This document shows positions 52,232 through 61,131 of a DNA stretch of 64,000 nucleotides, one piece after another. Position 1 is the stretch's first letter; each line of letters begins with the position of its first letter. The stretch spans positions 124,001-188,000 of the forward strand of contig DFEK01000001.1 in NCBI GenBank assembly GCA_002368665.1, in the 5' to 3' direction. The stretch is from Lachnospiraceae bacterium UBA3804. Lineage in GTDB: Bacteria > Bacillota > Clostridia > Lachnospirales > Lachnospiraceae. The notes under the pieces are model-generated. The model did not search any database and was not told the DNA's origin. It saw nothing but the letters and a program-made list of their open reading frames with translations. The position numbers and the translations under genes are program-made.

Positions 52232-54097
52232 ATGTCTGACGGAACACAAACAAAATTTATCTTTTGTCCGCGTTGCGGAGGCTTAATGCATCCGCCTATC
52301 TGTACGGTTTGCGGGTATGATCTTCGCTCGGAAAACCAGCCGCAGGAATGGCAGAGCCAGCCAAATACCGGTGATGCTCAGGCTGCGTTTGATCCAAATG
52401 CGAACATTCCCGCAGGAGCAGGCGCAAACGGTGCTTATTATACGGGCCAAAATGCAAACATGAATCCGCAGCCGGGCTATCAGGCTGTCGAAGCAACCAG
52501 GATTCAGGCACAGAAGGTGAATAAGAGTTCCCGAAGCAAAGCCTGGATACCGATTGCAATCGGTGCAACGGTTCTGATCGCGCTTGTTATTCTGATCCCT
52601 TCGCTGATTGGTTATGTCAGAAGCAAAAGGGCACTGAACAATCTGCTGACCCAGCAGATGCAGCAACAGAAGAAGACACAGAAGCCGAAGACCAGCGCGG
52701 TTCCTTCCTCCGAGGAAAGTTCCGAGGAAGAGGGAGTGGTATACAGAAGACATTTCGGAAGAGAAGATTTTGATCACGATACATTCGATATGTCCTTCTA
52801 CGAAAGCATGGCGGATGTAAGTTCGATTACCGAGTCGGGTGCGTTTGATCCTTTTATCAACGACAAGGTCGTATCTTACAGGGATCAGTCAACCGTATTC
52901 GATACGACGCATACCAACTGGTATGACAAGCGCAGCAGCATGGGACCGGATTATTACGAGCCGTTCTGCGATTGCGTGGATGAAATCACTTACAGCAATC
53001 TGTATTCCATTCATCGGAAATATTTCTATTATGACGATGTGATGGGACCTACAAGAGTGCAGGCGGATGTGGCTTATGCGGAACTGGAAGGAAAGATTCC
53101 GAATATTGATACCATCAATAAAGAGATTTTCCTTCGTACGGCATCCGATTTCATCAATTATCTGAACGGAACTTCACCGTACACGCAGTATATGTATTCG
53201 ACAATCACGTTTTCCGTTGATTCTTATGTTACATACAACGACGGAAAAAAGATGAGCATACTTCTGGATGCGGTGGTTCATACGGATGATTTTCAGGTCA
53301 ATCTGGATTCCTACATTTACGCCATCAATATTGATCTGGAAAGCGGTAAAATCATCGAAAACGACGAGATCATGAATATCGATGAAGCATTTGCCAAAGA
53401 ATTCAGGGAAAGATGCTTAACGCAGAACGGAAGAAATTCCGCACTGGATCCCTGGACGGATGCGGAAGTCGCCGAGTTTCTGGCAGACAAAGAATCCAAT
53501 ATTGTATTTTTCACACCGCTCGGACTGGAAGTCGGAATGTGCTATGTTTCACAGGAAGAAATCCTGGACCGCGGCTGGATGACCATTACTTTAAAAAACG
53601 GAACCTTTGAAAGAAATTATTTAAAGGACACATCACTCTCAGCAAAAGGAAAAGGTGTTGCAGATCCGTATGATCCCCAATATGCCGATTTAAAGGGAAC
53701 ATGGATCCACATCGATCCGAAACTTGCAGTCTTGGAAGAGGAACACCTAAAACAGGAGTTTCCGAATTATACATGGGATGACAGACCATGGGAAGACAGC
53801 AAGGACAATGTTTTTGAAGAAGACTCATCGGAAAAGACTTCCGAGAAATCTTCGGAGAAATCAAGTGAAAAGAGTTCGGAAGAAACTTCCGAAGAAGAAA
53901 GCGAAGAAACAAGCGAGGAGACGGGCGATCCGAAGATCATCGATCCCGATCTGAAGTCAGACAGTTCGGATTGGCTGAGAAAGCAAAGCAAGATGCAGGA
54001 ATATTTTAAGGCCATTATGGGTGACGGAGTGGAGTCCATTAAGCCCGACGAATATTTCAGGTCGCCGAAGGATCGCGGAAAAGACATTCGTCCGTAA
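52232..54097 (+). CDS. Zinc-ribbon membrane protein with Ser/Glu repeat tail
   Basis: Unknown function, 621 residues. An N-terminal zinc ribbon (CPRC...CTVC) is followed by a Gln/Asn/Ala-rich linker, a transmembrane segment at about 104-128 (WIPIAIGATVLIALVILIPSLIG), a Glu/Ser linker and a large unrecognised external domain (about 160-520). A low-complexity region of SEKSSEK/SEETSEE repeats (about 530-565) and a polar tail follow. The start at 52232 has GAGGG upstream; a TTG start at 52211 would overlap cinA. It is followed 14 nt later by the Cys-rich partner of the radical SAM gene. Confidence 0.75.
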   Translation: MSDGTQTKFIFCPRCGGLMHPPICTVCGYDLRSENQPQEWQSQPNTGDAQAAFDPNANIPAGAGANGAYYTGQNANMNPQPGYQAVEATRIQAQKVNKSSRSKAWIPIAIGATVLIALVILIPSLIGYVRSKRALNNLLTQQMQQQKKTQKPKTSAVPSSEESSEEEGVVYRRHFGREDFDHDTFDMSFYESMADVSSITESGAFDPFINDKVVSYRDQSTVFDTTHTNWYDKRSSMGPDYYEPFCDCVDEITYSNLYSIHRKYFYYDDVMGPTRVQADVAYAELEGKIPNIDTINKEIFLRTASDFINYLNGTSPYTQYMYSTITFSVDSYVTYNDGKKMSILLDAVVHTDDFQVNLDSYIYAINIDLESGKIIENDEIMNIDEAFAKEFRERCLTQNGRNSALDPWTDAEVAEFLADKESNIVFFTPLGLEVGMCYVSQEEILDRGWMTITLKNGTFERNYLKDTSLSAKGKGVADPYDPQYADLKGTWIHIDPKLAVLEEEHLKQEFPNYTWDDRPWEDSKDNVFEEDSSEKTSEKSSEKSSEKSSEETSEEESEETSEETGDPKIIDPDLKSDSSDWLRKQSKMQEYFKAIMGDGVESIKPDEYFRSPKDRGKDIRP

Positions 54098-54111
54098 ATG
54101 GGAGGAGAAGC

Positions 54112-54633
54112 ATGAGAGGAAAAGATAAGTGCAGAGCATTAAAGGAAATCCGCAGACAGATTGCCGAAAACAATGATATCGAATATGTGGTAAGTGAGTG
54201 CAAACATAAAGGTGAGTGCAAGGGTACCTGCCCGAAATGTGAAGCCGAGATTCTGTATCTCGAAAGGGAACTTGCCAAGAGAAGAAATATGGGACAGAAA
54301 GTTGCCGTGGCCGGTATTGCGGTCGGCATGGCAGCATCCATGACCGGTTGCGTGGCAGTGGATGCCGTAAAAAGTTTCTTTACCGCGGGAAACAATCCCC
54401 CCGATCCGCAGCCTCTGGGTGGTGAAGCAACGATTGCACCTGTTGACATAGAGGGAGAAGAAACCTATTATCCCGAAGACCAGATTATGGGTGATGTGGC
54501 TGTGGAGTTTGATTCATCCGAACCCTGTTCCGAAGAGGATTGTTCGGAAGAAGAAAAAACCTCTGAGCAGGACTCTTCAAAGGCGCTCATTGATAACTAT
54601 GAATTGGAAGGCGGAGCTGAATATATTCCCTAA
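54112..54633 (+). CDS. Cys-rich small protein paired with a radical SAM enzyme
   Basis: Not a named family that I can identify with confidence, although similar short proteins occur beside radical SAM genes in gut anaerobes. The first 60 residues (RALKEIRRQIAENNDI, VVSECKHKGECKGTCPKCEAEI) carry Cys 7, 30, 36, 40 and 43; 36-40-43 has CX3CX2C spacing. A hydrophobic stretch (63-78, VAVAGIAVGMAASMTG) ends at Cys79 in lipobox-like context. The rest is Pro-rich, then acidic with two further Cys (PCSEEDCSEEE). SD GGAGGAG. The radical SAM gene starts 24 nt after it, suggesting substrate or partner. Confidence 0.7.
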   Translation: MRGKDKCRALKEIRRQIAENNDIEYVVSECKHKGECKGTCPKCEAEILYLERELAKRRNMGQKVAVAGIAVGMAASMTGCVAVDAVKSFFTAGNNPPDPQPLGGEATIAPVDIEGEETYYPEDQIMGDVAVEFDSSEPCSEEDCSEEEKTSEQDSSKALIDNYELEGGAEYIP

Positions 54634-54657
54634 GAAGGAAATTAAGAGGAGAAAATT

Positions 54658-55338
54658 TTGGAAGAATTGAAATTACCGATTCTTGCCATTGAAAGACTCA
54701 GGATGCTTACGGACGGAGAGGGCGTGACGACTCTGGTCTGTTCCATGGGGTGTCCGCTTCGCTGCAGACTTTGCATCAATCCCTATTCGTGGGACGGATC
54801 GAAACCCGTTGAATATCTTTCGGTGGATGAACTTTATGAAAGAGTGAAAATTGACAATTTGTATTTCCTGTCTACTAAAGGAGGCTTGACTTTCGGAGGA
54901 GGAGAGCCTCTTTTACATAGTGCTTTCCATGCGGCATTCATGGAAAAGTACCAAAGTACGGGCTGGACCTTTAATCTGGAAAGCTCATTGCAGGCACCGT
55001 TTGAAAATATTGAGCGGGTTATTCCGTACATTTCCTTCTATGCCATTGATGTTAAGGATATGGATCCCGTGCGGTATAAGCAGTATACGGGCGGAGATTT
55101 CGGTATATTCTTTGATAATCTGATGAAATTAAAAGAGCGCGTGGACGAAAGGAAAATCGTTTTAAAAGTGCCGAAGATTCCCCGTCTTCATAAGGGCGAT
55201 GAGCAGAAGGAGAGCGAAGAAAAGTTAAGAAAACTCGGTTTTTCCAATGTGGCGCTTTTTGATTACGTGGATCCGAAGGATCGCAAGAAACTGACCGAAA
55301 ATGCGCTTCAAAACAGGGAAAAACTATTTACGGATTAG
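54658..55338 (+). CDS. Radical SAM enzyme of the pyruvate-formate-lyase-activase type
   Basis: The 226-residue product has the [4Fe-4S]-binding CX3CX2C at Cys32/36/39 (CPLRCRLC), with an additional Cys28. The SAM-binding FGGGEPLL is at 79-86, and YAIDVKDMDPVRYKQYTGGD resembles activase enzymes. It lacks a visible SPASM domain. The start is TTG at 54658 with AGAGGAG upstream. Its gene neighbours (Cys-rich protein upstream, phosphatase downstream) do not include a glycyl radical enzyme, so the substrate is probably not a canonical one. Confidence 0.8.
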   Translation: MEELKLPILAIERLRMLTDGEGVTTLVCSMGCPLRCRLCINPYSWDGSKPVEYLSVDELYERVKIDNLYFLSTKGGLTFGGGEPLLHSAFHAAFMEKYQSTGWTFNLESSLQAPFENIERVIPYISFYAIDVKDMDPVRYKQYTGGDFGIFFDNLMKLKERVDERKIVLKVPKIPRLHKGDEQKESEEKLRKLGFSNVALFDYVDPKDRKKLTENALQNREKLFTD

Positions 55339-55346
55339 AGAACAGT

Positions 55347-56036
55347 ATGGAGATTTATTTACTGCGTCACGGCGTGACGGAATGGAATGATTTATATAAA
55401 ATTCAGGGCGCATCGGATATTCAGCTAAATAAAGACGGAATCAGTATGGCCAAGCAGACCGGAGAGTATTTCGATAAAGAAGGTATCACTTTCGATGCGG
55501 TTTATTCGTCTCCCTTAAGCCGAGCAATGAACAGTGCGAAACTGGTTAGCCGGAATGATGCACCGGTTTCCGATGCAAGATTACGGGAGATGGGCTTTGG
55601 AAAGCAGGAAGGGATGAGTGTCTTTGCAATGAAAGAAGCAGGCGATATTCCGTTTAGCTGTTTTAAGGAAGAACCGTCTAAGTATGATGAGATGGTGAAG
55701 GAATATGATCCCCATGCGGAGACATTTGTACAAATTCTTGCGCGTGCCGGAGAGTTTCTGAAAGACGTGATTGAAACGAAAGAGGCCGCGCTTGAGGAGG
55801 ATGGAAACGAGCGCCGGATCCTGATTTCCGGTCACGGTGCGTTGGACCAGGCTTTGATTTTTATCATGAAAAAGAAGGAGAATATCGACGATTTCTGGAA
55901 GGGAGGGCTTCTTCCGAACTGCGGAATCGATATTATTAAATATAATCCCCAAACCGGTGAATACACCTTTGTCAAGGAAATGGAGTTTTATTACGAAACC
56001 GAATTGTTCGAAAAGGCACCGCGTTTATTGAAATAA
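55347..56036 (+). CDS. Histidine phosphatase family protein
   Basis: The 229-residue phosphoglycerate-mutase-like protein has the RHG motif in YLLRHGVTEWN at the N-terminus, SSPLSRAMNSA, and the second catalytic His region ISGHGALDQAL. Substrate cannot be told; the family includes phosphatases of sugar phosphates and nucleotides. It starts 8 nt after the radical SAM gene and ends the run of genes. The intergenic gap to 56188 shows a possible -10 (TAAAAT, 56105-56110). Confidence 0.88.
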   Translation: MEIYLLRHGVTEWNDLYKIQGASDIQLNKDGISMAKQTGEYFDKEGITFDAVYSSPLSRAMNSAKLVSRNDAPVSDARLREMGFGKQEGMSVFAMKEAGDIPFSCFKEEPSKYDEMVKEYDPHAETFVQILARAGEFLKDVIETKEAALEEDGNERRILISGHGALDQALIFIMKKKENIDDFWKGGLLPNCGIDIIKYNPQTGEYTFVKEMEFYYETELFEKAPRLLK

Positions 56037-56188
56037 GGGCGAACGAGTTTTGAATTTTTTGTAAATTTCTCGATTTCGCTCTTTGTTTTTGCCTCTTAGT
56101 TTGGTAAAATAGATACGCTACAGTTTTCATAATTGCAGTAAGAATACAGTTCATATTGTATTTCAATAAATTCATAAAGGAGGATCAT

Positions 56189-56881
56189 ATGATTTACTCA
56201 ACAGAAGTCAAGAACATGTGCCCCGTTACCCAGGGTGTACATCATGGCGCTGCTCCCATCCCCGAAGAGGCTAAATGGGTTCAGGCAAAGAAGATTGAGG
56301 ATATCTCCGGTTACACTCATGGTGTTGGCTGGTGTGCACCTCAGCAGGGAGCTTGCAAGCTTTCCTTAAACGTTAAAGACGGTATCATCCAGGAGGCACT
56401 TGTAGAAACTCTCGGATGCTCCGGTATGACTCATTCCGCAGCAATGGCTGCTGAAATTCTTCCCGGACTTACCATCCTCGAAGCACTTAATACCGACCTC
56501 GTTTGCGATGCAATCAATACCGCAATGAGAGAGTTATTCTTACAGATCGTTTACGGCAGAAGCCAGTCCGCATTCTCCGAGGACGGACTTCAGATCGGTG
56601 CAGGTCTGGAAGACCTTGGAAAGGGTACCAGAACCATGATCGGTACCACTTACGGAACCTTGGAAAAAGGTCCCAGATATCTGGAACTTACCGATGGATA
56701 TATCACTAATCTTGCACTTGACGAGAATGATGAGATCATCGGTTACAAGTATGTAAACTTTGGTAAGATGATGGACTTCATCAAGAAGGGCGACGATGCT
56801 CAGACCGCTCTTGAGAAGGCTTCCGGACAGTATGGCCGTGTTGCTGATGCAGTGAAGTTAATCGATCCGAGAAAAGAGTAA
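56189..56881 (+). CDS. NifU-like iron-sulfur scaffold family protein
   Basis: A 230-residue protein related to the NifU/IscU N-terminal family, common in gut Clostridia next to the GGGtGRT protein. Cys 11, 49, 56 and 77 are present; TLGCSGMTHSAAM (74-86) resembles the scaffold's second Cys motif, but the expected third Cys site is not evident, so a different cluster or role is possible. The start at 56189 follows AAAGGAGG; an in-frame TTG at 56156 is less likely. Strongly biased codons suggest high expression. Confidence 0.8.
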   Translation: MIYSTEVKNMCPVTQGVHHGAAPIPEEAKWVQAKKIEDISGYTHGVGWCAPQQGACKLSLNVKDGIIQEALVETLGCSGMTHSAAMAAEILPGLTILEALNTDLVCDAINTAMRELFLQIVYGRSQSAFSEDGLQIGAGLEDLGKGTRTMIGTTYGTLEKGPRYLELTDGYITNLALDENDEIIGYKYVNFGKMMDFIKKGDDAQTALEKASGQYGRVADAVKLIDPRKE

Positions 56882-56901
56882 GAAAGGGAGGACAAATCAT
56901 T

Positions 56902-57921
56902 ATGGCATTATTTGAATCATATGAAAGAAGAGAGCCTCAGATTCTTGCTTGCTTAAAGGAGTACGGCATCTCTTCCATCGAAGAGTGTAAGGATATCTGC
57001 GATGCTGCAGGTATTGATGTTTATCATTTAATCGAGGGCATTCAGCCCATCTGTTTTGAAAACGCAAAATGGGCATACACCGTAGGTGCTGCCATTGCAA
57101 TCAAGAAAGGTTGCCGTAAGGCTTCCGAGGCTGCCGCAGCCATCGGTATCGGCCTTCAGGCATTCTGCATTCCCGGTTCCGTTGCTGACCGTCGTAAAGT
57201 AGGTCTCGGCCATGGTAACCTTGGAAAGATGCTTCTTGAAGAGGATACCGAGTGCTTCGCATTCCTTGCAGGACATGAGTCCTTCGCAGCTGCAGAAGGT
57301 GCAATCGGTATCGCTGAGAAAGCAAACAAAGTTCGTCAGAAACCGCTTCGTGTTATCTTAAACGGACTTGGAAAGGACGCTGCACAGATTATTTCCCGTA
57401 TCAACGGATTTACCTATGTAGAGACCAAGTACAATTACTTCACCGGCGAGGTTGAGGAAGTATTCCGTAAATGCTACAGCAAGGATCCCGAGTCACCTCG
57501 TGCAAAAGTTAACTGCTACGGTGCAAACGATGTTCAGGAAGGTGTTGCAATCATGTGGAAAGAGAACGTTGATGTTTCCATCACCGGTAACTCCACCAAC
57601 CCGACCAGATTCCAGCATCCCGTTGCAGGTACATATAAGAAAGAGCGCGTAGAAGCAGGAAAGAAGTACTTCTCCGTTGCATCCGGCGGTGGTACCGGAC
57701 GTACCCTTCACCCGGATAACATGGCTGCAGGACCGGCTTCCTACGGTATGACCGATACCATGGGACGTATGCATTCCGATGCACAGTTCGCAGGTTCTTC
57801 TTCCGTTCCCGCACACGTAGAAATGATGGGTCTTATCGGCGCAGGTAACAACCCGATGGTTGGTATGACCGTTTCTACCGCAGTTTCCATCGAAGAAGCT
57901 GCAAAGGCAGGAAAGTTCTAA
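56902..57921 (+). CDS. GGGtGRT family protein
   Basis: The 339-residue product contains the family-defining SGGGTGRT at 261-268 and is named only for that motif; its biochemical function is undescribed to my knowledge. Other features are Cys-containing N-terminal helices, Gly/Ala-rich segments (GLGHGNLGK, LIGAGNNPMVGMTVS) and a basic core. It lies 20 nt downstream of the NifU-like gene with AGGGAGGA as SD and shares its codon bias, so the two are probably coexpressed at high level. Confidence 0.9.
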   Translation: MALFESYERREPQILACLKEYGISSIEECKDICDAAGIDVYHLIEGIQPICFENAKWAYTVGAAIAIKKGCRKASEAAAAIGIGLQAFCIPGSVADRRKVGLGHGNLGKMLLEEDTECFAFLAGHESFAAAEGAIGIAEKANKVRQKPLRVILNGLGKDAAQIISRINGFTYVETKYNYFTGEVEEVFRKCYSKDPESPRAKVNCYGANDVQEGVAIMWKENVDVSITGNSTNPTRFQHPVAGTYKKERVEAGKKYFSVASGGGTGRTLHPDNMAAGPASYGMTDTMGRMHSDAQFAGSSSVPAHVEMMGLIGAGNNPMVGMTVSTAVSIEEAAKAGKF

Positions 57922-57946
57922 TTCAAATTTTGATTTAAAATTCTAC

Positions 57947-57992
57947 GCAAACCCGAGGGCAGGGATATCTGCTTTCGGGTTTGCTTTGTCTT
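57947..57992 (+). terminator. Terminator after the GGGtGRT gene
   Basis: GCAAACCCGA (57947-57956) pairs with TCGGGTTTGC (57975-57984), with an inner GCAG/CTGC; TTTGTCTT follows. Strong intrinsic terminator. Confidence 0.85.
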
Positions 57993-58005
57993 AACTTAAG
58001 AGAGA

Positions 58006-58797
58006 ATGAAGAAATATCTTTATATCATCAAAACACAAATCATCAAGAGACTGACCTATGCGTTTGACGTATACGGTAATATTCTTGTGCAGACCATCAT
58101 TATGATCACCTCCGCATTTTTCTGGAAAGCGTTGTACAAAGACGGCGGTACGGCAGGCGGAGTGGATGTTGATTCCATGCTGGTTTATATTATTATGTCC
58201 TCCGTTCTTTCGGTCCTTCTTATCACAAACGTGGAGAAACGGATCGAGCAAAGCGTACAAAAGGGTACGGTTGCCACGGACATGATGAAACCCGTAAGCC
58301 TCTTCGGAATCTATTTTGCAGAGGATATCGGAACCATAATCGCACTGATTCTGCAGAATATTCTGCCGATTTTACTGATCGGCTCGTTGCTTATAAAAGT
58401 ACCTAAAATGGCGGATTTGCGTGATTTGCCAATCTTTGTGTTATCCGTTCTTTTGTCATTTTTTATTAACTGGTTTCTTGCAGCACTTTTTGGAATGATG
58501 GCATTCAGTGCTGTGAATATCGATGCTTTGATCCAGGTGAAAAAGCATTTAATCCGGTTAGTCTCCGGAAGTATCATACCGCTTTGGTTTTTCCCGGATC
58601 CGATCGCCAATGTACTTAAGTTTTTGCCGTTTCCGTATATTTACCAGTTGCCGCTAAGCATATATATCGGCAGAGGAACGAGGGCGGAGATCTTTACCGG
58701 GATGGAGATACAACTGGCCTGGGCGGTCGTTTTATTTCTGGTATTCTTGTTTGCGCAGAAGCAGATTACAAGAAAAGTAATGGTTCAGGGAGGATGA
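58006..58797 (+). CDS. ABC-2 family exporter permease, first subunit
   Basis: A 263-residue membrane protein with about six hydrophobic segments, of the ABC2_membrane_6 (DUF990/COG4587) type. Examples are VQTIIMITSAFFWKALYKDGG and the C-terminal VVLFLVFLFAQKQITRKVM. The next gene follows after 6 nt. With the third gene it forms an ABC exporter of unknown substrate. Confidence 0.85.
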   Translation: MKKYLYIIKTQIIKRLTYAFDVYGNILVQTIIMITSAFFWKALYKDGGTAGGVDVDSMLVYIIMSSVLSVLLITNVEKRIEQSVQKGTVATDMMKPVSLFGIYFAEDIGTIIALILQNILPILLIGSLLIKVPKMADLRDLPIFVLSVLLSFFINWFLAALFGMMAFSAVNIDALIQVKKHLIRLVSGSIIPLWFFPDPIANVLKFLPFPYIYQLPLSIYIGRGTRAEIFTGMEIQLAWAVVLFLVFLFAQKQITRKVMVQGG

Positions 58798-58803
58798 TGT
58801 AAA

Positions 58804-59628
58804 ATGAAAAAAGCATTCAAAGAACTCGGCCATTACCTTGATGTAACGATTCAGGTCATTAAAATGGCATTTCTGACCATCGTTGAATATCCTGCGAACA
58901 TCGCCGGTTGGATGATCTCGAATCCGATTCAGTTTATTGTCGGATTTGCAACCATTAAATTTGTCGTGGAATCCTTCGGAGAGATTAACGGATGGAATTA
59001 CGGTCAGTTAGCTTTCTTATACGGCCTTTCCGTAATGTCCCACGCGCTTTCCATGATTTTCTTCGTACAGGGATGGTTTATGGGGTACTTTGTACTGGAA
59101 GGTGATTTTGACCGGTATCTGACAAGACCGATGAGTGTCTTATATCAGTTTTTCTTTACGAATATCAATATTTTCGGTATCACGGATCTGATTCCCGGAA
59201 TTTTGGTATTTGTATACGGCTGCATTAAATGTGCCGTGCAGGTGACACCTTTCTTTGTTCTTCAGGTACTGGTTATGCTCATCGGTGCAACACTGATTCG
59301 CGGAGGCATTTATATTTTCCTCGGAAGTACATCGTTTTATACGAAGAGCACTACGGATTTCGGTATGTATACACAGGAAATCATGGATAAGACCACTCTG
59401 TATCCGATTTCCATGTATCCGGAAAGTCTGCAGTTTATCCTGACGTATTTGATTCCTATCGGGTGGGTATCTTTCTATCCGGTATCGAGCCTTCTCGGAA
59501 TCGAAAATTCCGTGTTAAACGGTATGGTGGTTCCTTTCGTCACACTTTTAGTCGGTTTATTGGTAATTACGCTTTCGGGACTTTTCTTCAAAGCGGGACT
59601 TAAGAAATATGAAAGTGCAGGAAATTAG
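58804..59628 (+). CDS. ABC-2 family exporter permease, second subunit
   Basis: A 274-residue integral membrane protein of the paired permease family (COG3694-like), with WMISNPIQFIVGFATIKF, VQGWFMGYFVLEGDFDRYLTRPMSVLYQ and at least six hydrophobic segments. Located between the first permease and the ATPase with a 2-nt gap to the latter. Probably dimerises with its neighbour. Confidence 0.85.
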   Translation: MKKAFKELGHYLDVTIQVIKMAFLTIVEYPANIAGWMISNPIQFIVGFATIKFVVESFGEINGWNYGQLAFLYGLSVMSHALSMIFFVQGWFMGYFVLEGDFDRYLTRPMSVLYQFFFTNINIFGITDLIPGILVFVYGCIKCAVQVTPFFVLQVLVMLIGATLIRGGIYIFLGSTSFYTKSTTDFGMYTQEIMDKTTLYPISMYPESLQFILTYLIPIGWVSFYPVSSLLGIENSVLNGMVVPFVTLLVGLLVITLSGLFFKAGLKKYESAGN

Positions 59629-59630
59629 AA

Positions 59631-60596
59631 ATGATTGATGTAGTTAATTTGTGCAAGGATTACACATTAAAGCGTAAGGAACCCGGATTAAAAGGCGCAT
59701 TTAAGGGCCTTGTAAACCCCGGTATAGAAAAGATTCATGCGGTAGCCGATCTTTCGTTTCATATTGATGCAGGTGAAATTGTAGGTTTTATCGGGCCGAA
59801 CGGAGCGGGGAAAAGCACAACGATTAAAATGATGAGCGGAATTCTTACTCCGAGTTCGGGCAGTGTTTTGATAAACGGAGCGGATATTACGAAACACCGA
59901 AAGGAAGTGGTTCGTAATATCGGTGTTGTTTTTGGCCAGAGAACTCAGCTTAACTGGGATTTGCGCCTGGGAGAGAGCTTTGAACTTCTGAAGCATATTT
60001 ATCAGATTGATCAAAAGGATTATGATCGTACCATTGACGAACTCGATTCGATCCTGGGCATTAAGGAAATCATCAACCAGCCGGTCAGACAGATGTCCCT
60101 GGGACAAAGAGTCAAAGGCGATCTGGTGGCTTCCATGCTGCATTCCCCCAAGGTTCTCTTCCTCGACGAACCGACCATCGGACTGGATGTTTCTTCGAAG
60201 TATGCACTTCGCAAATTTATTAAAGAGATCAACAAACTCCGCCAGACGACAGTAATTCTGACTACGCATGATCTGGGAGATATTCAGGAACTGTGTGAGC
60301 GTCTGATCATCATCAATCACGGAGTGATGATGGAAGACGGAAATCTGTCTGAGATTGTCGACAGAATTGCACCGTATAAAACTCTGGTCGTGGAGTTTTA
60401 CGATGAAAAAGCGCCGGAAGCGAATTTCTGCGAAATGATTGAACACAGCGGAAATATTGCCAAGTATAAGTTCATGAAAAAAGATACGACGGCGGCGGAT
60501 ATCATCGCGGATTTGTCCAAACGGCAAACAATCAAAGATGTTTCCATCGAGGAGGCCGGAATTGACGACATTATAAAGATTGCGTACGGACATTGA
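59631..60596 (+). CDS. ABC transporter ATPase of the exporter
   Basis: The 321-residue ATPase (COG4586 type) shows Walker A FIGPNGAGKSTTIKMMSG, a Q-loop region (VVFGQRTQLNWDL), the signature MSLGQRVKGDL, Walker B VLFLDEPTIGLD, and the H-loop TTHD. The first 40 residues form an extra N-terminal part preceding Walker A, usual in this group. With the two permeases it makes a complete exporter. Substrate unknown; relatives include antibiotic and lipid exporters. Confidence 0.92.
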   Translation: MIDVVNLCKDYTLKRKEPGLKGAFKGLVNPGIEKIHAVADLSFHIDAGEIVGFIGPNGAGKSTTIKMMSGILTPSSGSVLINGADITKHRKEVVRNIGVVFGQRTQLNWDLRLGESFELLKHIYQIDQKDYDRTIDELDSILGIKEIINQPVRQMSLGQRVKGDLVASMLHSPKVLFLDEPTIGLDVSSKYALRKFIKEINKLRQTTVILTTHDLGDIQELCERLIIINHGVMMEDGNLSEIVDRIAPYKTLVVEFYDEKAPEANFCEMIEHSGNIAKYKFMKKDTTAADIIADLSKRQTIKDVSIEEAGIDDIIKIAYGH

Positions 60597-60625
60597 TTGA
60601 TATTTCGGGATTTTTGCGATATAGT
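60597..60625 (+). promoter_or_regulatory. Promoter of the cheW-hisH-hisF-ung operon
   Basis: TTGATA (60597-60602), 17-bp spacer, TATAGT (60620-60625), right after the ATPase gene. Confidence 0.65.
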
Positions 60626-60660
60626 ATTAAAAGATAAAATGTGTTTTACGAGGGAACGAA

Positions 60661-61131
60661 ATGGAGATATTAGAGTTTAAACTTGGAGCAAACAGTTTCG
60701 GAATTCCGGTGGAAACGGTACGGGAAATTATTCCGTATCAGGCTTCGACACCCGTTCCGAATTCGAATCCCTGCGTGGAAGGCATTTTTATGCCCAGAGA
60801 AGTGATTATTACCGCCATTGATCTGGCGATATATCTTAACCGTGATGCGACAAAACCCGCAGGCATCTTTGTGGTTACGAATTACCGTAATCTGGATGTG
60901 GCGTTTCATGTAGATGCTGCGCTGGGTATTCTGAAAGCGGAAGACGATCAGATCGTCGGTCTCGACAATACGCTCGGTGTGGATGAAAGCCATATTGCAA
61001 AGGGCGTTTACCGTCATGACGGCAGGCTGACCATTTTGCTTGATTTTGACAAAATAATCGGAGAAATCCAGCCGGAACTTCTTTCCGACGAAGAGAAAGA
61101 ACGGATTCTGGACGGAAGTGTGGAAGAATGA
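60661..61131 (+). CDS. CheW-like domain protein
   Basis: The 156-residue product is a single CheW-type SH3-like module: LEFKLGANSFGIPVETVREII, VEGIFMPREVIITAIDLAIYL and LTILLDFDKIIGE. It may link receptors to the CheA kinase, like CheW or the N-terminal part of CheV; no receiver domain is attached. No other chemotaxis gene is in the window, and it sits in an operon with histidine and DNA-repair genes. It overlaps hisH by 4 nt. Confidence 0.85.
   Translation: MEILEFKLGANSFGIPVETVREIIPYQASTPVPNSNPCVEGIFMPREVIITAIDLAIYLNRDATKPAGIFVVTNYRNLDVAFHVDAALGILKAEDDQIVGLDNTLGVDESHIAKGVYRHDGRLTILLDFDKIIGEIQPELLSDEEKERILDGSVEE

Noticed and set aside
59688..60593. - strand open frame of 301 codons opposite the ABC ATPase
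   Set aside because: Complete overlap with a gene carrying all ABC motifs; the antisense product has no recognisable domain.
60755..60775. TTCGAATCC-like tRNA T-arm motif
   Set aside because: It falls inside the cheW-like coding sequence and no acceptor stem or cloverleaf surrounds it.
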